Positions 6,629-13,519 of a stretch of DNA of 17,501 nt are shown here, piece by piece. The notes below the pieces were generated by a model. The model was given only the letters and a program-made list of their open reading frames with translations, had not been told where the DNA came from and ran no database searches. The stretch covers positions 1 to 17,501 of the forward strand of contig NZ_JAJBMO010000039.1 in the NCBI RefSeq assembly GCF_020537505.1, in the 5' to 3' direction. Positions within the stretch are counted from its first letter, which is position 1, and the number at the start of each line of letters is the position of its first letter. Both the position numbers and the translations under genes were made by a program. The stretch is from Blautia glucerasea (GTDB lineage: Bacteria > Bacillota > Clostridia > Lachnospirales > Lachnospiraceae).

Positions 6629-7397
6629 GGTTGCTCACCTCCTTCCTGATGAGCAATGGATAATCTGCTTTTAAGATATCTGACGGTATCCAAAGCTTTG
6701 AAATGGGATTCTGGCAGGACATCTGTTTTTCCATGCAGCTTCCTCTCTGACAGAATGGACCGGTAAGATCCGGTGCAAAAAGGATTGGGCTTAATTTGTA
6801 CAATCTTTGCCAGATCTGTAGCATCACAATCCTTGTTTCATCCGTATTTCTTCGGCAGGTTCTTTGGCCAATCATATGCTTCCACTGGTAAGGTGTCGCG
6901 CTGATGATCAATACGTTTCGAAGTCCCTGAGGTGTAGCATATCCGGCTGAATCATGATCAATACCTAATTCACAAAGCTCTGCATAACGATCCAGATCTG
7001 ACTGACAGCTTTTCTTGTAAATATCCTGGATTTCTTTATTTGCTTTCATGATTCCATATGGAATAGCAAATGCAGCGTGACCGGAATAATTACTGTACTG
7101 CAGAGATGCACTCATGTACTTTACTTCGTTCTGATGCCTTGTGATCTGTGCCAGGAAGCGTCTGCTTGCACCGACAACAGCCACGGTAATGACCATGAAT
7201 TTCTGTACTGTCGGATGGGGAAGTCCTGCAATGTTTTCTACGGTGTTCTGACTGTAGGACTGATGGTAAAGCTCCATCAGATCTGCCATGTTCTGGATCG
7301 TATGACCGTGTTGTGTGAGTCTGGCAGCAAAGACCATATTTTGTTCTGCTTCCCGGATCCCATAGCAGTTTAAGATAGCTGTTTCAATGTGATCCAT
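6618..7397 (-). CDS. thyX: Flavin-dependent thymidylate synthase, divergent ThyX
   Basis: Methylates dUMP to dTMP using methylene-tetrahydrofolate, FAD and NADPH. A 259-residue protein with the ThyX-type core RHQNEVKYMSASLQYS (87-102), corresponding to the RHRxxS-type signature but with Gln in place of the second Arg. A second conserved block follows at about 158-195 (GLRNVLIISATPYQWKHMIG, then QRTCRRNTDE). Near the C-terminus, three cysteines spaced C-x4-C-x6-C (FCQRGSC...SC) recall a feature of some Firmicute ThyX proteins. AAAGGAGG lies 9 nt before the ATG, and the gene overlaps the preceding one by 14 bases. Together with dut it forms a dUTP to dUMP to dTMP route. Activity with the RHQ motif is not certain. 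Confidence 0.85.
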   Translation of the reverse strand: MDHIETAILNCYGIREAEQNMVFAARLTQHGHTIQNMADLMELYHQSYSQNTVENIAGLPHPTVQKFMVITVAVVGASRRFLAQITRHQNEVKYMSASLQYSNYSGHAAFAIPYGIMKANKEIQDIYKKSCQSDLDRYAELCELGIDHDSAGYATPQGLRNVLIISATPYQWKHMIGQRTCRRNTDETRIVMLQIWQRLYKLSPILFAPDLTGPFCQRGSCMEKQMSCQNPISKLWIPSDILKADYPLLIRKEVSNHKD

Positions 7398-7710
7398 AGG
7401 CCTGTTCCTCCTTTACCAGAGCTTTTAAAAGAATCAGATAGTTGATGCAGTCTGTAATCTTTTCATCCCACTGTTCCATGTCAAAATGTAACAGAGTGGA
7501 ATAACACATATCGTAAAGGGATACGACATGTTTCGACATCATACCGGCCAGTGCTGCTTTTGGATCGCAGTTCTGTAATGCGGCAGCAATCTTGAATGCG
7601 CTGAGGCGGTCAATATTGTCACCGGTATATTCTTTCTTTTTATGTGCCAGAATATCGGCACACTTTCTCATCTGAAGTTCAAATACAACATTAAATTCTT
7701 CTTGTGTCAT
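7384..7710 (-). CDS. Small phage-type protein, Nmad1/DUF1599-like
   Basis: A 108-residue, almost entirely helical protein. The visible pattern is EYTGDNIDRLSAFKIAAAL, then KAALAGMMSKHVVSLYDMC, then WDEKITDCINYLILLKALV, a set common in small phage and mobile-element proteins. It resembles the DUF1599 / nucleotide-modification-associated domain 1 group; I am fairly sure of the pattern and less sure of the family name. AAAGGAGG lies 9 nt before the ATG. It is encoded between the relaxase and thyX, consistent with a role around deoxynucleotide metabolism or modification (inference). An all-alpha NTP-pyrophosphatase relative is an alternative. Confidence 0.75.
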   Translation of the reverse strand: MTQEEFNVVFELQMRKCADILAHKKKEYTGDNIDRLSAFKIAAALQNCDPKAALAGMMSKHVVSLYDMCYSTLLHFDMEQWDEKITDCINYLILLKALVKEEQAYGSH

Positions 7711-7739
7711 GTGATAGTTCCTCCTTTGTTATGTGATAA

Positions 7740-9293
7740 TTATCGTTCGAGATCTTTGGTTTTTGATCTCACTGGTTCCGGAATCTGCATCTGAAGAATG
7801 GCATCAACATTCTGATCGGCAGTATCCAGATCTTTTAATTTTTCTTTCAAGCTGCTTATTGCTTCTTCTTCGGAAGCTATCTGCTGTTGCAGTTTTTCTT
7901 TTTGTAAAGTCAGAGTTTTTAGGCTTGTCATCTTTCCATCCTGATAAAAGGATCTCAGCCAATCTCTGGCTTCTTCATATTTCTGAATTTCCTTAGCATG
8001 TTCTTTTCGGTACTTTCCTTTGTACTTTGCATTTGAAAATTGGGAATAAATTTCCTTGTTTGCATAATACTGTCCGGTATAACGAATCTGATCATTGAGG
8101 ATCCTTAGATCGGAACGATGCTGAGCAACCTGTGTCTGCATTTCTTTTAGTTCCTGCTTTGATGCAAGCAGTGTGTTTTTCAAATCTGATTGCGTATCAA
8201 ATCCATGTTCCTGTACATAGATAATGGTATTTGCCATTTGCTGCAGGTTAGAAAGTTTTATCCGATGAGCATAAGCCGGGCTCTGCATTGCTTTCACATT
8301 TGTCTGGAGATTTACAACCAGGCGCAGGTGAGATCTGACGTAGAGAATGGTCAATGGATCTTTGCGTAAGAAAGTCTGTTCCAGGTATTCTTTTCCATAT
8401 CGTGTTCCCAGTACACGTTCAGTAATCCGCTTCTGTCGATCAGGATGAAGATAGCTGTATCTGCCACGATGCTCAATCACAGAGATTTGAAATTGTTCCA
8501 GAAGTTTGGATTGGAATTCATCAAAACTATTGGATGTGGCAGCACATTCATCAATTGCATTTCGCAAATATTCTTTCTGTGTAAGGAACACGGTGGATGT
8601 TGGTTTGAGACCATCTTCGATGATTTTCTGGTTGATCTCATCCAGGTTTTGTTGGCCATGTTTCTGTGCCATATACTCTTTCTGAGTGATTTTTTTCTCA
8701 GCCGGTGCAAGAAGATCTATCTGGTGAAGTCCTTCCTGTTGGCACCGATCCATGACGGTTTTCTTAAAAGTGTTCATGAATTTATCAGTGGATCGATGCT
8801 TGTAACCGGCGACTTCCTCATGTGGTTTATCCATATATGGCTGCCTTTCCACTGCAGTCTTTCGCACACTGTTGATGACGATATGAGTATGGATATTTCC
8901 GGATTCATTGTGGCCATCGGTGTGAGTAACTACCAGTGCCTGATATCCGGGAAACATCTGCTTTGCAAGTTCCAAACTGATTGACTGTGCTCTCTTTCCG
9001 GTAAGTCCATTCTCTGTCACATCGGCTGGATCGTAGCTGATAATGTAGTGGTGACTTTTGATATCTTCACGTTTCTTATTTTTGTGAAAATGAGCATTTG
9101 TCAGTTCACATTCCTTGTCAAAAGACATCGGATCACAGTTCAGCCCATCCATATAAAACTCTTTTCGCAGGATGCTTCGTCCGGATTCATCTACAATCTT
9201 TTTCCCGGTTTTTTCATCATGTTCAAACAGAAGGTAATTGATAGCAGCCGAGTAATTTGCATTTCTGCTTTTAATGTGTTTTACGATTGCCAT
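7740..9293 (-). CDS. MOB_P-type relaxase
   Basis: A DNA-nicking relaxase of 517 residues that would start conjugative mobilisation at oriT. The N-terminal domain has candidate catalytic tyrosines Y14 and Y20 (NANYSAAINYLL), HHYIISYDPAD (81-91) and the metal-binding histidine motif HTDGHNESGNIHTHIVIN (124-141; H124, D126, H135, H137, N141). The middle part (about 200-330) carries repeats of the type ITQKEYMAQKHG / LTQKEYLRNAID. Residues about 345-505 are a long predicted coiled coil (KQELKEMQTQVAQ, LKTLTLQKEKLQQQIASEEE). It overlaps mobC by 23 bases and has AGGTGG upstream of the ATG. No coupling protein or type IV secretion genes are in the window, so it would depend on a helper element. Confidence 0.93.
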   Translation of the reverse strand: MAIVKHIKSRNANYSAAINYLLFEHDEKTGKKIVDESGRSILRKEFYMDGLNCDPMSFDKECELTNAHFHKNKKREDIKSHHYIISYDPADVTENGLTGKRAQSISLELAKQMFPGYQALVVTHTDGHNESGNIHTHIVINSVRKTAVERQPYMDKPHEEVAGYKHRSTDKFMNTFKKTVMDRCQQEGLHQIDLLAPAEKKITQKEYMAQKHGQQNLDEINQKIIEDGLKPTSTVFLTQKEYLRNAIDECAATSNSFDEFQSKLLEQFQISVIEHRGRYSYLHPDRQKRITERVLGTRYGKEYLEQTFLRKDPLTILYVRSHLRLVVNLQTNVKAMQSPAYAHRIKLSNLQQMANTIIYVQEHGFDTQSDLKNTLLASKQELKEMQTQVAQHRSDLRILNDQIRYTGQYYANKEIYSQFSNAKYKGKYRKEHAKEIQKYEEARDWLRSFYQDGKMTSLKTLTLQKEKLQQQIASEEEAISSLKEKLKDLDTADQNVDAILQMQIPEPVRSKTKDLER

Positions 9294-9657
9294 TCATACC
9301 ACCTGCCAGTTTCAGTACCTCTTTTCTCAATAGGAATAAGTCCGTGATGCACTGATGGATTTCATTTTCTATAGCACGAGACTGACTGCCACCACTGTTA
9401 AAATGCTTGGCGATCTGATTGAGATTCGATCCGATTTTTCCATATTCACTGACCAGTTTTCTGAGATCATTCATGTCTGCAACAACTTCAATCTGATGAT
9501 GGATTTGCTTTTCCAATAGAAGTTTCCTCAGATATTCTGATCGGCTAATAGATAAACAAGCAGCGCCTTGGTCTAATAAATCCAGTTCGACATCTGTAAG
9601 ACGTAATCCTATAAAATGTCTGTGATTCAGTTCTTTATCTTTGTTTTTTGTTCTCAT
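9271..9657 (-). CDS. mobC: MobC-type relaxosome accessory protein
   Basis: A 128-residue DNA-binding protein that helps the relaxase recognise oriT. The N-terminal half resembles a ribbon-helix-helix (FIGLRLTDVELDLLDQ, then SISRSEYLRKLLL). The segment YGKIGSNLNQIAKHFNSGG (about 83-101) is the hallmark of the MobC family. The start at 9657 (MRTKNKDK) follows AAGGAGG closely; a longer form from 9702 has no Shine-Dalgarno site and runs into the structured upstream DNA. It is the first gene of the operon and overlaps the relaxase start by 23 bases, the standard mobC-relaxase arrangement. Confidence 0.88.
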   Translation of the reverse strand: MRTKNKDKELNHRHFIGLRLTDVELDLLDQGAACLSISRSEYLRKLLLEKQIHHQIEVVADMNDLRKLVSEYGKIGSNLNQIAKHFNSGGSQSRAIENEIHQCITDLFLLRKEVLKLAGGMNGNRKTH

Positions 9658-10039
9658 ACTCCTCCTTCCGTTGATACTATTCCTCCCACTGGGAGTCCAC
9701 ATATTTCAATATCGGCTGTCCCTTCCGATATTAGAAATAGTGCTGTGAACACCTTCAGGTGGAACCAACAGACAAGTGAAACGTCTGTTATTGAGAGGGT
9801 ATGGGGAGATCCCCATCAAGATAAATCCCATAGGATGACAGGATGCCAAACGGCAATACTGTTAAACATGGGTGGATCTTGCTCTTATTTGTATCCCTCT
9901 ATATAACGAAACGCTCAGAGGCTGTTTTACAGTGGGGGAAAAGAAAAAATATCAAAAAATTGATGATTAATGGTGAGCTTGTGATAGAATGGAAAAAAGA
10001 GAAAATGCATAAAGGATGTAGTTGTGGAGAATATTTGTT
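9658..10039. other. Intergenic region with inverted repeats, candidate oriT
   Basis: No gene is visible. Directly upstream of mobC lie four perfect inverted repeats in 134 bp: CTCCC/GGGAG (9683-9687/9691-9695), AATATCGG/CCGATATT (9708-9715/9725-9732), AACAGAC/GTCTGTT (9767-9773/9783-9789) and ATGGGGA/TCCCCAT (9801-9807/9810-9816, 2-nt loop). MOB_P relaxases usually act at such repeats next to mobC. No nick consensus was recognised. Toward the GNAT gene, TTGATG (9960-9965) and GATAGA (9983-9988) form a weak promoter candidate. Confidence 0.45.
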
Positions 10040-10465
10040 ATGATTAGAAAGTTGCTGAACGGAGATATCAATAGAGTTGCTGACATATGGTTAAAGACAA
10101 ATCTGAAAGCACATTATTTTATTTCCAATCAATACTGGAAAAGTAATTATGAATTAGTGAAAGAAATGATGTCACAATCCGAAGTCTATGTGCTTGAAGT
10201 GGATAAAATGATACAAGGATTTGTAGGACTAAATGATGAATATATCGAAGGTATTTTTGTCTCTGATGAAATGCAGTCATGTGGCATAGGTAAACTTTTA
10301 TTGGATTATATTAAGAATAAAAAAGTCAGCTTACGATTAAATGTATATCAGAAGAATGCCAGAGCAATTTCTTTTTACCAAAGAGAAGGGTTCATTATTC
10401 AATGTGAAGGCTTGGATGAAGCTACTGGTGAAAAAGAGTACATTATGCTATGGAAACGAAAATAG
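10040..10465 (+). CDS. GNAT family N-acetyltransferase
   Basis: A 141-residue acyltransferase using acetyl-CoA. The acetyl-CoA loop is in IFVSDEMQSCGIGKLLLDYI (Q-x-x-G-I-G, motif A), followed by strand SLRLNVY and the conserved NARAISFYQREGF (motif B), where the tyrosine is the usual acid. The substrate cannot be told from sequence. The start at ATG 10040 is chosen because GGAGA lies about 10 nt upstream; a TTG at 10022 would extend it by six residues without a Shine-Dalgarno site. It is followed by DUF6483 and DUF3784 genes in the same direction. Its last 100 coding bases are duplicated at 17026-17126. Confidence 0.9.
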   Translation: MIRKLLNGDINRVADIWLKTNLKAHYFISNQYWKSNYELVKEMMSQSEVYVLEVDKMIQGFVGLNDEYIEGIFVSDEMQSCGIGKLLLDYIKNKKVSLRLNVYQKNARAISFYQREGFIIQCEGLDEATGEKEYIMLWKRK

Positions 10466-10471
10466 AAATCG
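10365..10471 (+). repeat. 107-bp direct repeat, copy 1 (GNAT 3' end)
   Basis: The last 101 bases of the GNAT gene plus 6 bases after its stop match 17026-17132 with three mismatches (10371 C/T, the C of GGCTTGG, and ATT/ACT near the end). Identity stops abruptly after GAAATCG in both copies. Confidence 0.9.
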
Positions 10472-10490
10472 TAAGTTATGGAGGTGAAAA

Positions 10491-10886
10491 ATGTATTTCA
10501 CAGACGAAAAAGACTATATTATGCGAATGATAAAAGAAATGGTAAGAGTATTATTTTCTTTAATGTTTGGGAAAAAGTATGTTTCTGTTGAACTTGAAAA
10601 AGAAAATAAATATGAAGTATCAGGGAAAAATTTGAAAGATTTTCTTGATATGATTGATTCTGGGGAAATTAACGAAGCAGAGAATATACTTTTAGATAGC
10701 ATTGATTATACAGACAGAAATGAGGTAATGGCAGCAGCTCTTTTCTACCAATACCTTAGTGAGAAGGATAGTGAGTTTTTGAAAAATAATAATTATACAA
10801 AAGAAGAAGTGATGTCTGGTTTTAAGCAATTACTTATGCAGTCAGGATATACTGATTTGCTATGTTTGGTCAAAGCTGAAGAGTAA
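10491..10886 (+). CDS. DUF6483 family protein
   Basis: A 131-residue, soluble, mostly helical protein. The N-terminus YFTDEKDYIMRMIKEMVRVLF, followed by LMFGKK and the acidic helical middle (LKDFLDMIDSGEINEAENIL), is characteristic of DUF6483 proteins of Lachnospiraceae and relatives. The family has no known function; the repeated helical pairs recall TPR-like folds. GGAGG lies about 6 nt before the ATG. It sits 25 bases after the GNAT stop and 54 bases before the DUF3784 gene, probably one transcript. The size is normal, with no sign of damage. Confidence 0.78.
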   Translation: MYFTDEKDYIMRMIKEMVRVLFSLMFGKKYVSVELEKENKYEVSGKNLKDFLDMIDSGEINEAENILLDSIDYTDRNEVMAAALFYQYLSEKDSEFLKNNNYTKEEVMSGFKQLLMQSGYTDLLCLVKAEE

Positions 10887-10940
10887 TGTAGAAAATTCAA
10901 AGAGATAAGAGTGATTGGCTGAAAGGAGAAATTGTATTAT

Positions 10941-11255
10941 ATGTTCTATATTGTTTTTGACTTTATGATGGCAGTGATTATGTTTTTGTTTGGAATGTGG
11001 TTTTATAAATCAGAAGGAAAAGCTACTAAATTCTTGTCGGGTTATAATATGAAATCAGCGGATGAACGAAAGAAATACGATGAGAATGCTATGTGTAAGG
11101 CATATGGAAAAAGAATGATGTTTATGTCAGTTCCTTTTATTATTGGAATAATCATAGATATCCAATATCAAGGAATAGGCTGTTGGATCGCATGGGGGAT
11201 ATGGCTTATTATGTTCGTTTTGTTGCTTATTGATAGACATAAAAGAGAACGTTAA
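10941..11255 (+). CDS. DUF3784 family membrane protein
   Basis: A 104-residue membrane protein. Hydrophobic segments occupy about 2-20, 56-73 and 79-97. Between the first two lies the DUF3784 signature GKATKFLSGYNMKSADERKKYDENAMCKAYG. Function is unknown; such genes often lie beside GNAT, XRE and SdpI genes in this group. AAAGGAG (10922-10928) is 12 nt from this ATG and 3 nt from an in-frame TTG at 10932, so a start three residues earlier is equally possible. The C-terminus RHKRER is basic, suggesting a cytoplasmic tail. Confidence 0.78.
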   Translation: MFYIVFDFMMAVIMFLFGMWFYKSEGKATKFLSGYNMKSADERKKYDENAMCKAYGKRMMFMSVPFIIGIIIDIQYQGIGCWIAWGIWLIMFVLLLIDRHKRER

Positions 11256-11311
11256 ATTCTTGTTTGGAGAATTGAAAAAAATGGAATTTACCTATTAAGA
11301 CACATAAACTC

Positions 11312-11367
11312 TTGACAATAAAGCTCCTATATAGTATGTTTTTAATAAACTACTATATAGGAGCTTT
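11312..11367 (+). promoter_or_regulatory. Promoter embedded in a large MarR-type operator
   Basis: TTGACA (11312-11317), a 17-nt spacer and TATGTT (11335-11340) form the promoter. A perfect 17-bp inverted repeat, AAAGCTCCTATATAGTA (11320-11336) and its complement (11351-11367), spans the spacer, part of the -10, the start site and the Shine-Dalgarno site. Each arm contains the self-palindrome CTATATAG, so two MarR dimers could bind. The right arm ends 3 bases before the MarR ATG and contains AGGAG. Confidence 0.8.
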
Positions 11368-11370
11368 TGT

Positions 11371-11808
11371 ATGGAAATGAATGGAGGATTTCTTGTTACC
11401 AAAATAAAACAGCTTGGAGACCGGATTTTTGAGAAGATTCTCAGTGAAAAGAATATTGATGCGTTTAATGGAGCCCAGGGACGTATTCTTTATGTGCTGT
11501 GGCAGGAGGATGGTATCTCAATCAGGTCACTCTCGACTAAATGCGGATTAGCGATAACATCTCTTACTACGATGCTGGAAAGAATGGAAAATCAAGGGCT
11601 GATAAGCCGTGTTCAGTCTGAAACGGACAAAAGGAAAACACTCCTGTTTCTGACTGAGAAAGCACATGCCTTAAAGAGCGAGTACGATTCTGTATCTGAT
11701 GAGATGGGCAGTATTTACTACAAAGGTTTTTCAGAGGAAGAAATTACCCGGTTTGAGAAATGTCTCGACCGCATCAGAAAGAATCTTGAGGAGTGGCAGA
11801 AGTCATGA
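11371..11808 (+). CDS. MarR regulator of the radical SAM mobile pair
   Basis: A 145-residue winged-helix repressor. Dimerisation helices flank a DNA-binding domain (GISIRSLSTKCGLAITSLTT as helix-turn-helix, about 50-69; wing around QSETDKRKTLLFLTEKA, 90-106). It is the first gene of a three-gene operon; its stop overlaps the ATG of pair protein A as ATGA. A MarR gene in this position is typical of radical SAM mobile pair loci. It almost certainly binds the 17-bp inverted repeat covering its own promoter (inference). Its Shine-Dalgarno site, AGGAG, lies inside the right arm of that repeat, 7 nt from the ATG. The ligand is unknown. Confidence 0.92.
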   Translation: MEMNGGFLVTKIKQLGDRIFEKILSEKNIDAFNGAQGRILYVLWQEDGISIRSLSTKCGLAITSLTTMLERMENQGLISRVQSETDKRKTLLFLTEKAHALKSEYDSVSDEMGSIYYKGFSEEEITRFEKCLDRIRKNLEEWQKS

Positions 11809-12494
11809 GTATTTGTATCAAAGATCAGATTCAGAACATGAATATCGTCATTGGCTGCACAGTGGGGTGTACATATTGCTATGCCCGCAACAACGTGAAA
11901 CGCTGGCATATGATTGATGATTTCGCTGACCCTGAATTCTCTCCGGGTAAGCTCAAGATGATGGAAAAGAAACGTCCGCAGAACTTTCTTCTTACCGGCA
12001 TGAGCGATCTCTCTGGATGGAAGCCGGAATGGAGAGACGAGGTATTTGCAAAGATCCGTGAAAATCCACAGCATCAGTTCCTGTTCCTTACCAAGCGACC
12101 TGATTTGCTGGATTTTGATACCGATCTGGAAAACGCATGGTTTGGCGTTACGGTGACGAGGAAAGCAGAACGGTGGCGTATCGACGCCCTTCGGAAAAAC
12201 GTCAGAGCAAAACATTACCATGTTACCTTTGAGCCGTTATTCGATGATCCCGGCACAGTTGACCTTTCCGTAATCAATTGGATCGTTGTCGGCACCATGA
12301 CCGGAGCTCAGAGTAGGAAGATTCATACGGAGCCGGAATGGGCATGGTCTCTGACGGACCAGGCACATAAGCTCGGCATTCCGGTGTTTATGAAGGAAGA
12401 CCTTGTCCCTATCATAGGGGATGAAAATATGATTCAGGAAATGCCGGAAGAATTTAATAAAGTGTTAGAGGTACAGAAATCATGGAAGAAGTAA
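11805..12494 (+). CDS. Radical SAM mobile pair protein A (DUF5131-like)
   Basis: A 229-residue iron-sulfur enzyme. The 4Fe-4S/SAM motif CTVGCTYC (C18, C22, C25; CxxxCxxC) is followed by YAR, and the body matches short phage-Gp37/DUF5131-like proteins (LTGMSDLSGWKPEW, FLFLTKRPDLL, WFGVTVTRKAE, HVTFEPLF). Family members occur as pairs of adjacent radical SAM genes on mobile elements; the reaction is unknown. The ATG at 11805 overlaps the MarR stop by four bases; a GTG at 11793 is too close to GAGGA. It overlaps gene B by 13 bases. The three genes form one coupled operon under the MarR operator. Confidence 0.92.
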   Translation: MSICIKDQIQNMNIVIGCTVGCTYCYARNNVKRWHMIDDFADPEFSPGKLKMMEKKRPQNFLLTGMSDLSGWKPEWRDEVFAKIRENPQHQFLFLTKRPDLLDFDTDLENAWFGVTVTRKAERWRIDALRKNVRAKHYHVTFEPLFDDPGTVDLSVINWIVVGTMTGAQSRKIHTEPEWAWSLTDQAHKLGIPVFMKEDLVPIIGDENMIQEMPEEFNKVLEVQKSWKK

Positions 12495-13390
12495 TAAATG
12501 GAATCCTCATTCGTGAGGTGGAAACAAAGAACATCATGACTAAGTCTAGTCTGCCGGTAGGCGGTTACTCGGTCAATCCCTATGTGGGTTGTACACATGC
12601 CTGCAAGTATTGCTATGCTTCTTTTATGAAGCGCTTTACCGGGCACAAGGAGGAATGGGGCACTTTCCTTGATGTGAAGCATTGGCCGGAAATTAAAAAT
12701 CCGAAGAAATATGCCGGACAGCGGGTGGTCATCGGTTCTGTGACAGATGGCTACAATCCACAGGAGGAGCAATTCGGGAATACCAGAAAACTTCTGGAGC
12801 AGCTGATCGGCAGTGACGCAGATATTCTGATCTGCACAAAGTCGGATCTTGTGGTACGGGATATTGATCTGTTGAAGAAGCTTGGACGTGTAACCGTTTC
12901 ATGGTCGATCAACACACTAGATGAAAATTTCAAGAACGATATGGACTCTGCTTCAAGCGTTGAGCGTCGTATCGCTGCTATGAAGCAGGTATATGAAGCA
13001 GGGATTCGTACAGTCTGTTTCGTATCCCCAGTATTCCCCGGGATCACGGACTTTGAAGCCATCTTTGAGCGGGTAAAGGATCAGTGCGATCTGTTCTGGC
13101 TCGAAAACCTCAATCTTCGGGGCGGCTTCAAAAAGACGATTATGGATTATATCGCCGGAAAACATCCTGATCTTGTACCACTTTACGACGAGATCTATAA
13201 CAAGCATAACCGCAGCTACTTTGAAGCACTTGAAGTAAAAGCTGAGAAAATGGCTAAGAAGTATGATTGTGCCTTTGTGGATAATGAAATGCCTTATGGC
13301 AGAGTCCCGCAGGGGCATCCGGTGATCGTAGATTATTTCTATCATGAGGAAATCCGTGGGACAGAGAATACCGGAAAAAGAAATCGCTAA
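12482..13390 (+). CDS. Radical SAM mobile pair protein B (SplB-like)
   Basis: A 302-residue radical SAM enzyme of the spore-photoproduct-lyase/Rv2578c-like group. The cluster motif is CTHACKYC (C37, C41, C44), after the typical SVNPYVG. Further conserved blocks are RVVIGSVTDGYNPQEE (85-100), ILICTKSDLVVRDIDLL (114-130), VSWSINTLDE and FVSPVFPGITDF. It is always paired with protein A in these loci, which suggests a shared substrate, possibly damaged nucleic acid (inference). The overlap with gene A gives tight coupling. After its stop at 13388 the same reading frame continues straight into the arsR fragment, placing the cassette edge within about 25 bases. Confidence 0.92.
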   Translation: MEEVINGILIREVETKNIMTKSSLPVGGYSVNPYVGCTHACKYCYASFMKRFTGHKEEWGTFLDVKHWPEIKNPKKYAGQRVVIGSVTDGYNPQEEQFGNTRKLLEQLIGSDADILICTKSDLVVRDIDLLKKLGRVTVSWSINTLDENFKNDMDSASSVERRIAAMKQVYEAGIRTVCFVSPVFPGITDFEAIFERVKDQCDLFWLENLNLRGGFKKTIMDYIAGKHPDLVPLYDEIYNKHNRSYFEALEVKAEKMAKKYDCAFVDNEMPYGRVPQGHPVIVDYFYHEEIRGTENTGKRNR

Positions 13391-13414
13391 TTTCATGTTT
13401 GCGGGGTTGACTGT

Positions 13415-13516
13415 GGGATTGTAAATGACCGTAAGGAAGGCAAGTGGCATTATTATTCTCTGAACAAAAAAGTAATAAGAGAGGCAAGTTCATTTGTTGA
13501 AGCTTTGGGAAGGTAG
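13415..13516 (+). pseudogene. 3' fragment of an ArsR-type regulator
   Basis: A frame ending in TAG at 13514-13516 reads GIVNDRKEGKWHYYSLNKKV...SSFVEALGR. The RKEGKWHYYSLN stretch is the wing-and-strand signature of ArsR/SmtB regulators. The helix-turn-helix and the start are missing; upstream the frame meets the stop of pair protein B. It lies 4 bases before the DUF5714 gene, the usual operon spacing. The truncation fits arrival of the radical SAM cassette within or next to arsR (inference). Confidence 0.7.
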
Positions 13517-13519
13517 GAA

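Noticed and set aside
8445..8984. Long plus-strand open frame (179 codons) opposite the relaxase gene
   Set aside because: It is antisense to well-supported relaxase sequence, has Cys/Phe/Ile-rich shadow composition and no Shine-Dalgarno site.
10022..10039. TTG start for the GNAT gene
   Set aside because: There is no Shine-Dalgarno site; the ATG at 10040 has GGAGA at a suitable distance.
11718..12221. Minus-strand open frame of 167 codons
   Set aside because: It overlaps MarR and radical SAM protein A on the opposite strand, with no family resemblance or ribosome-binding site.
12953..13450. Minus-strand open frame of 165 codons
   Set aside because: It is antisense to radical SAM protein B and the arsR fragment, which are clearly coding.
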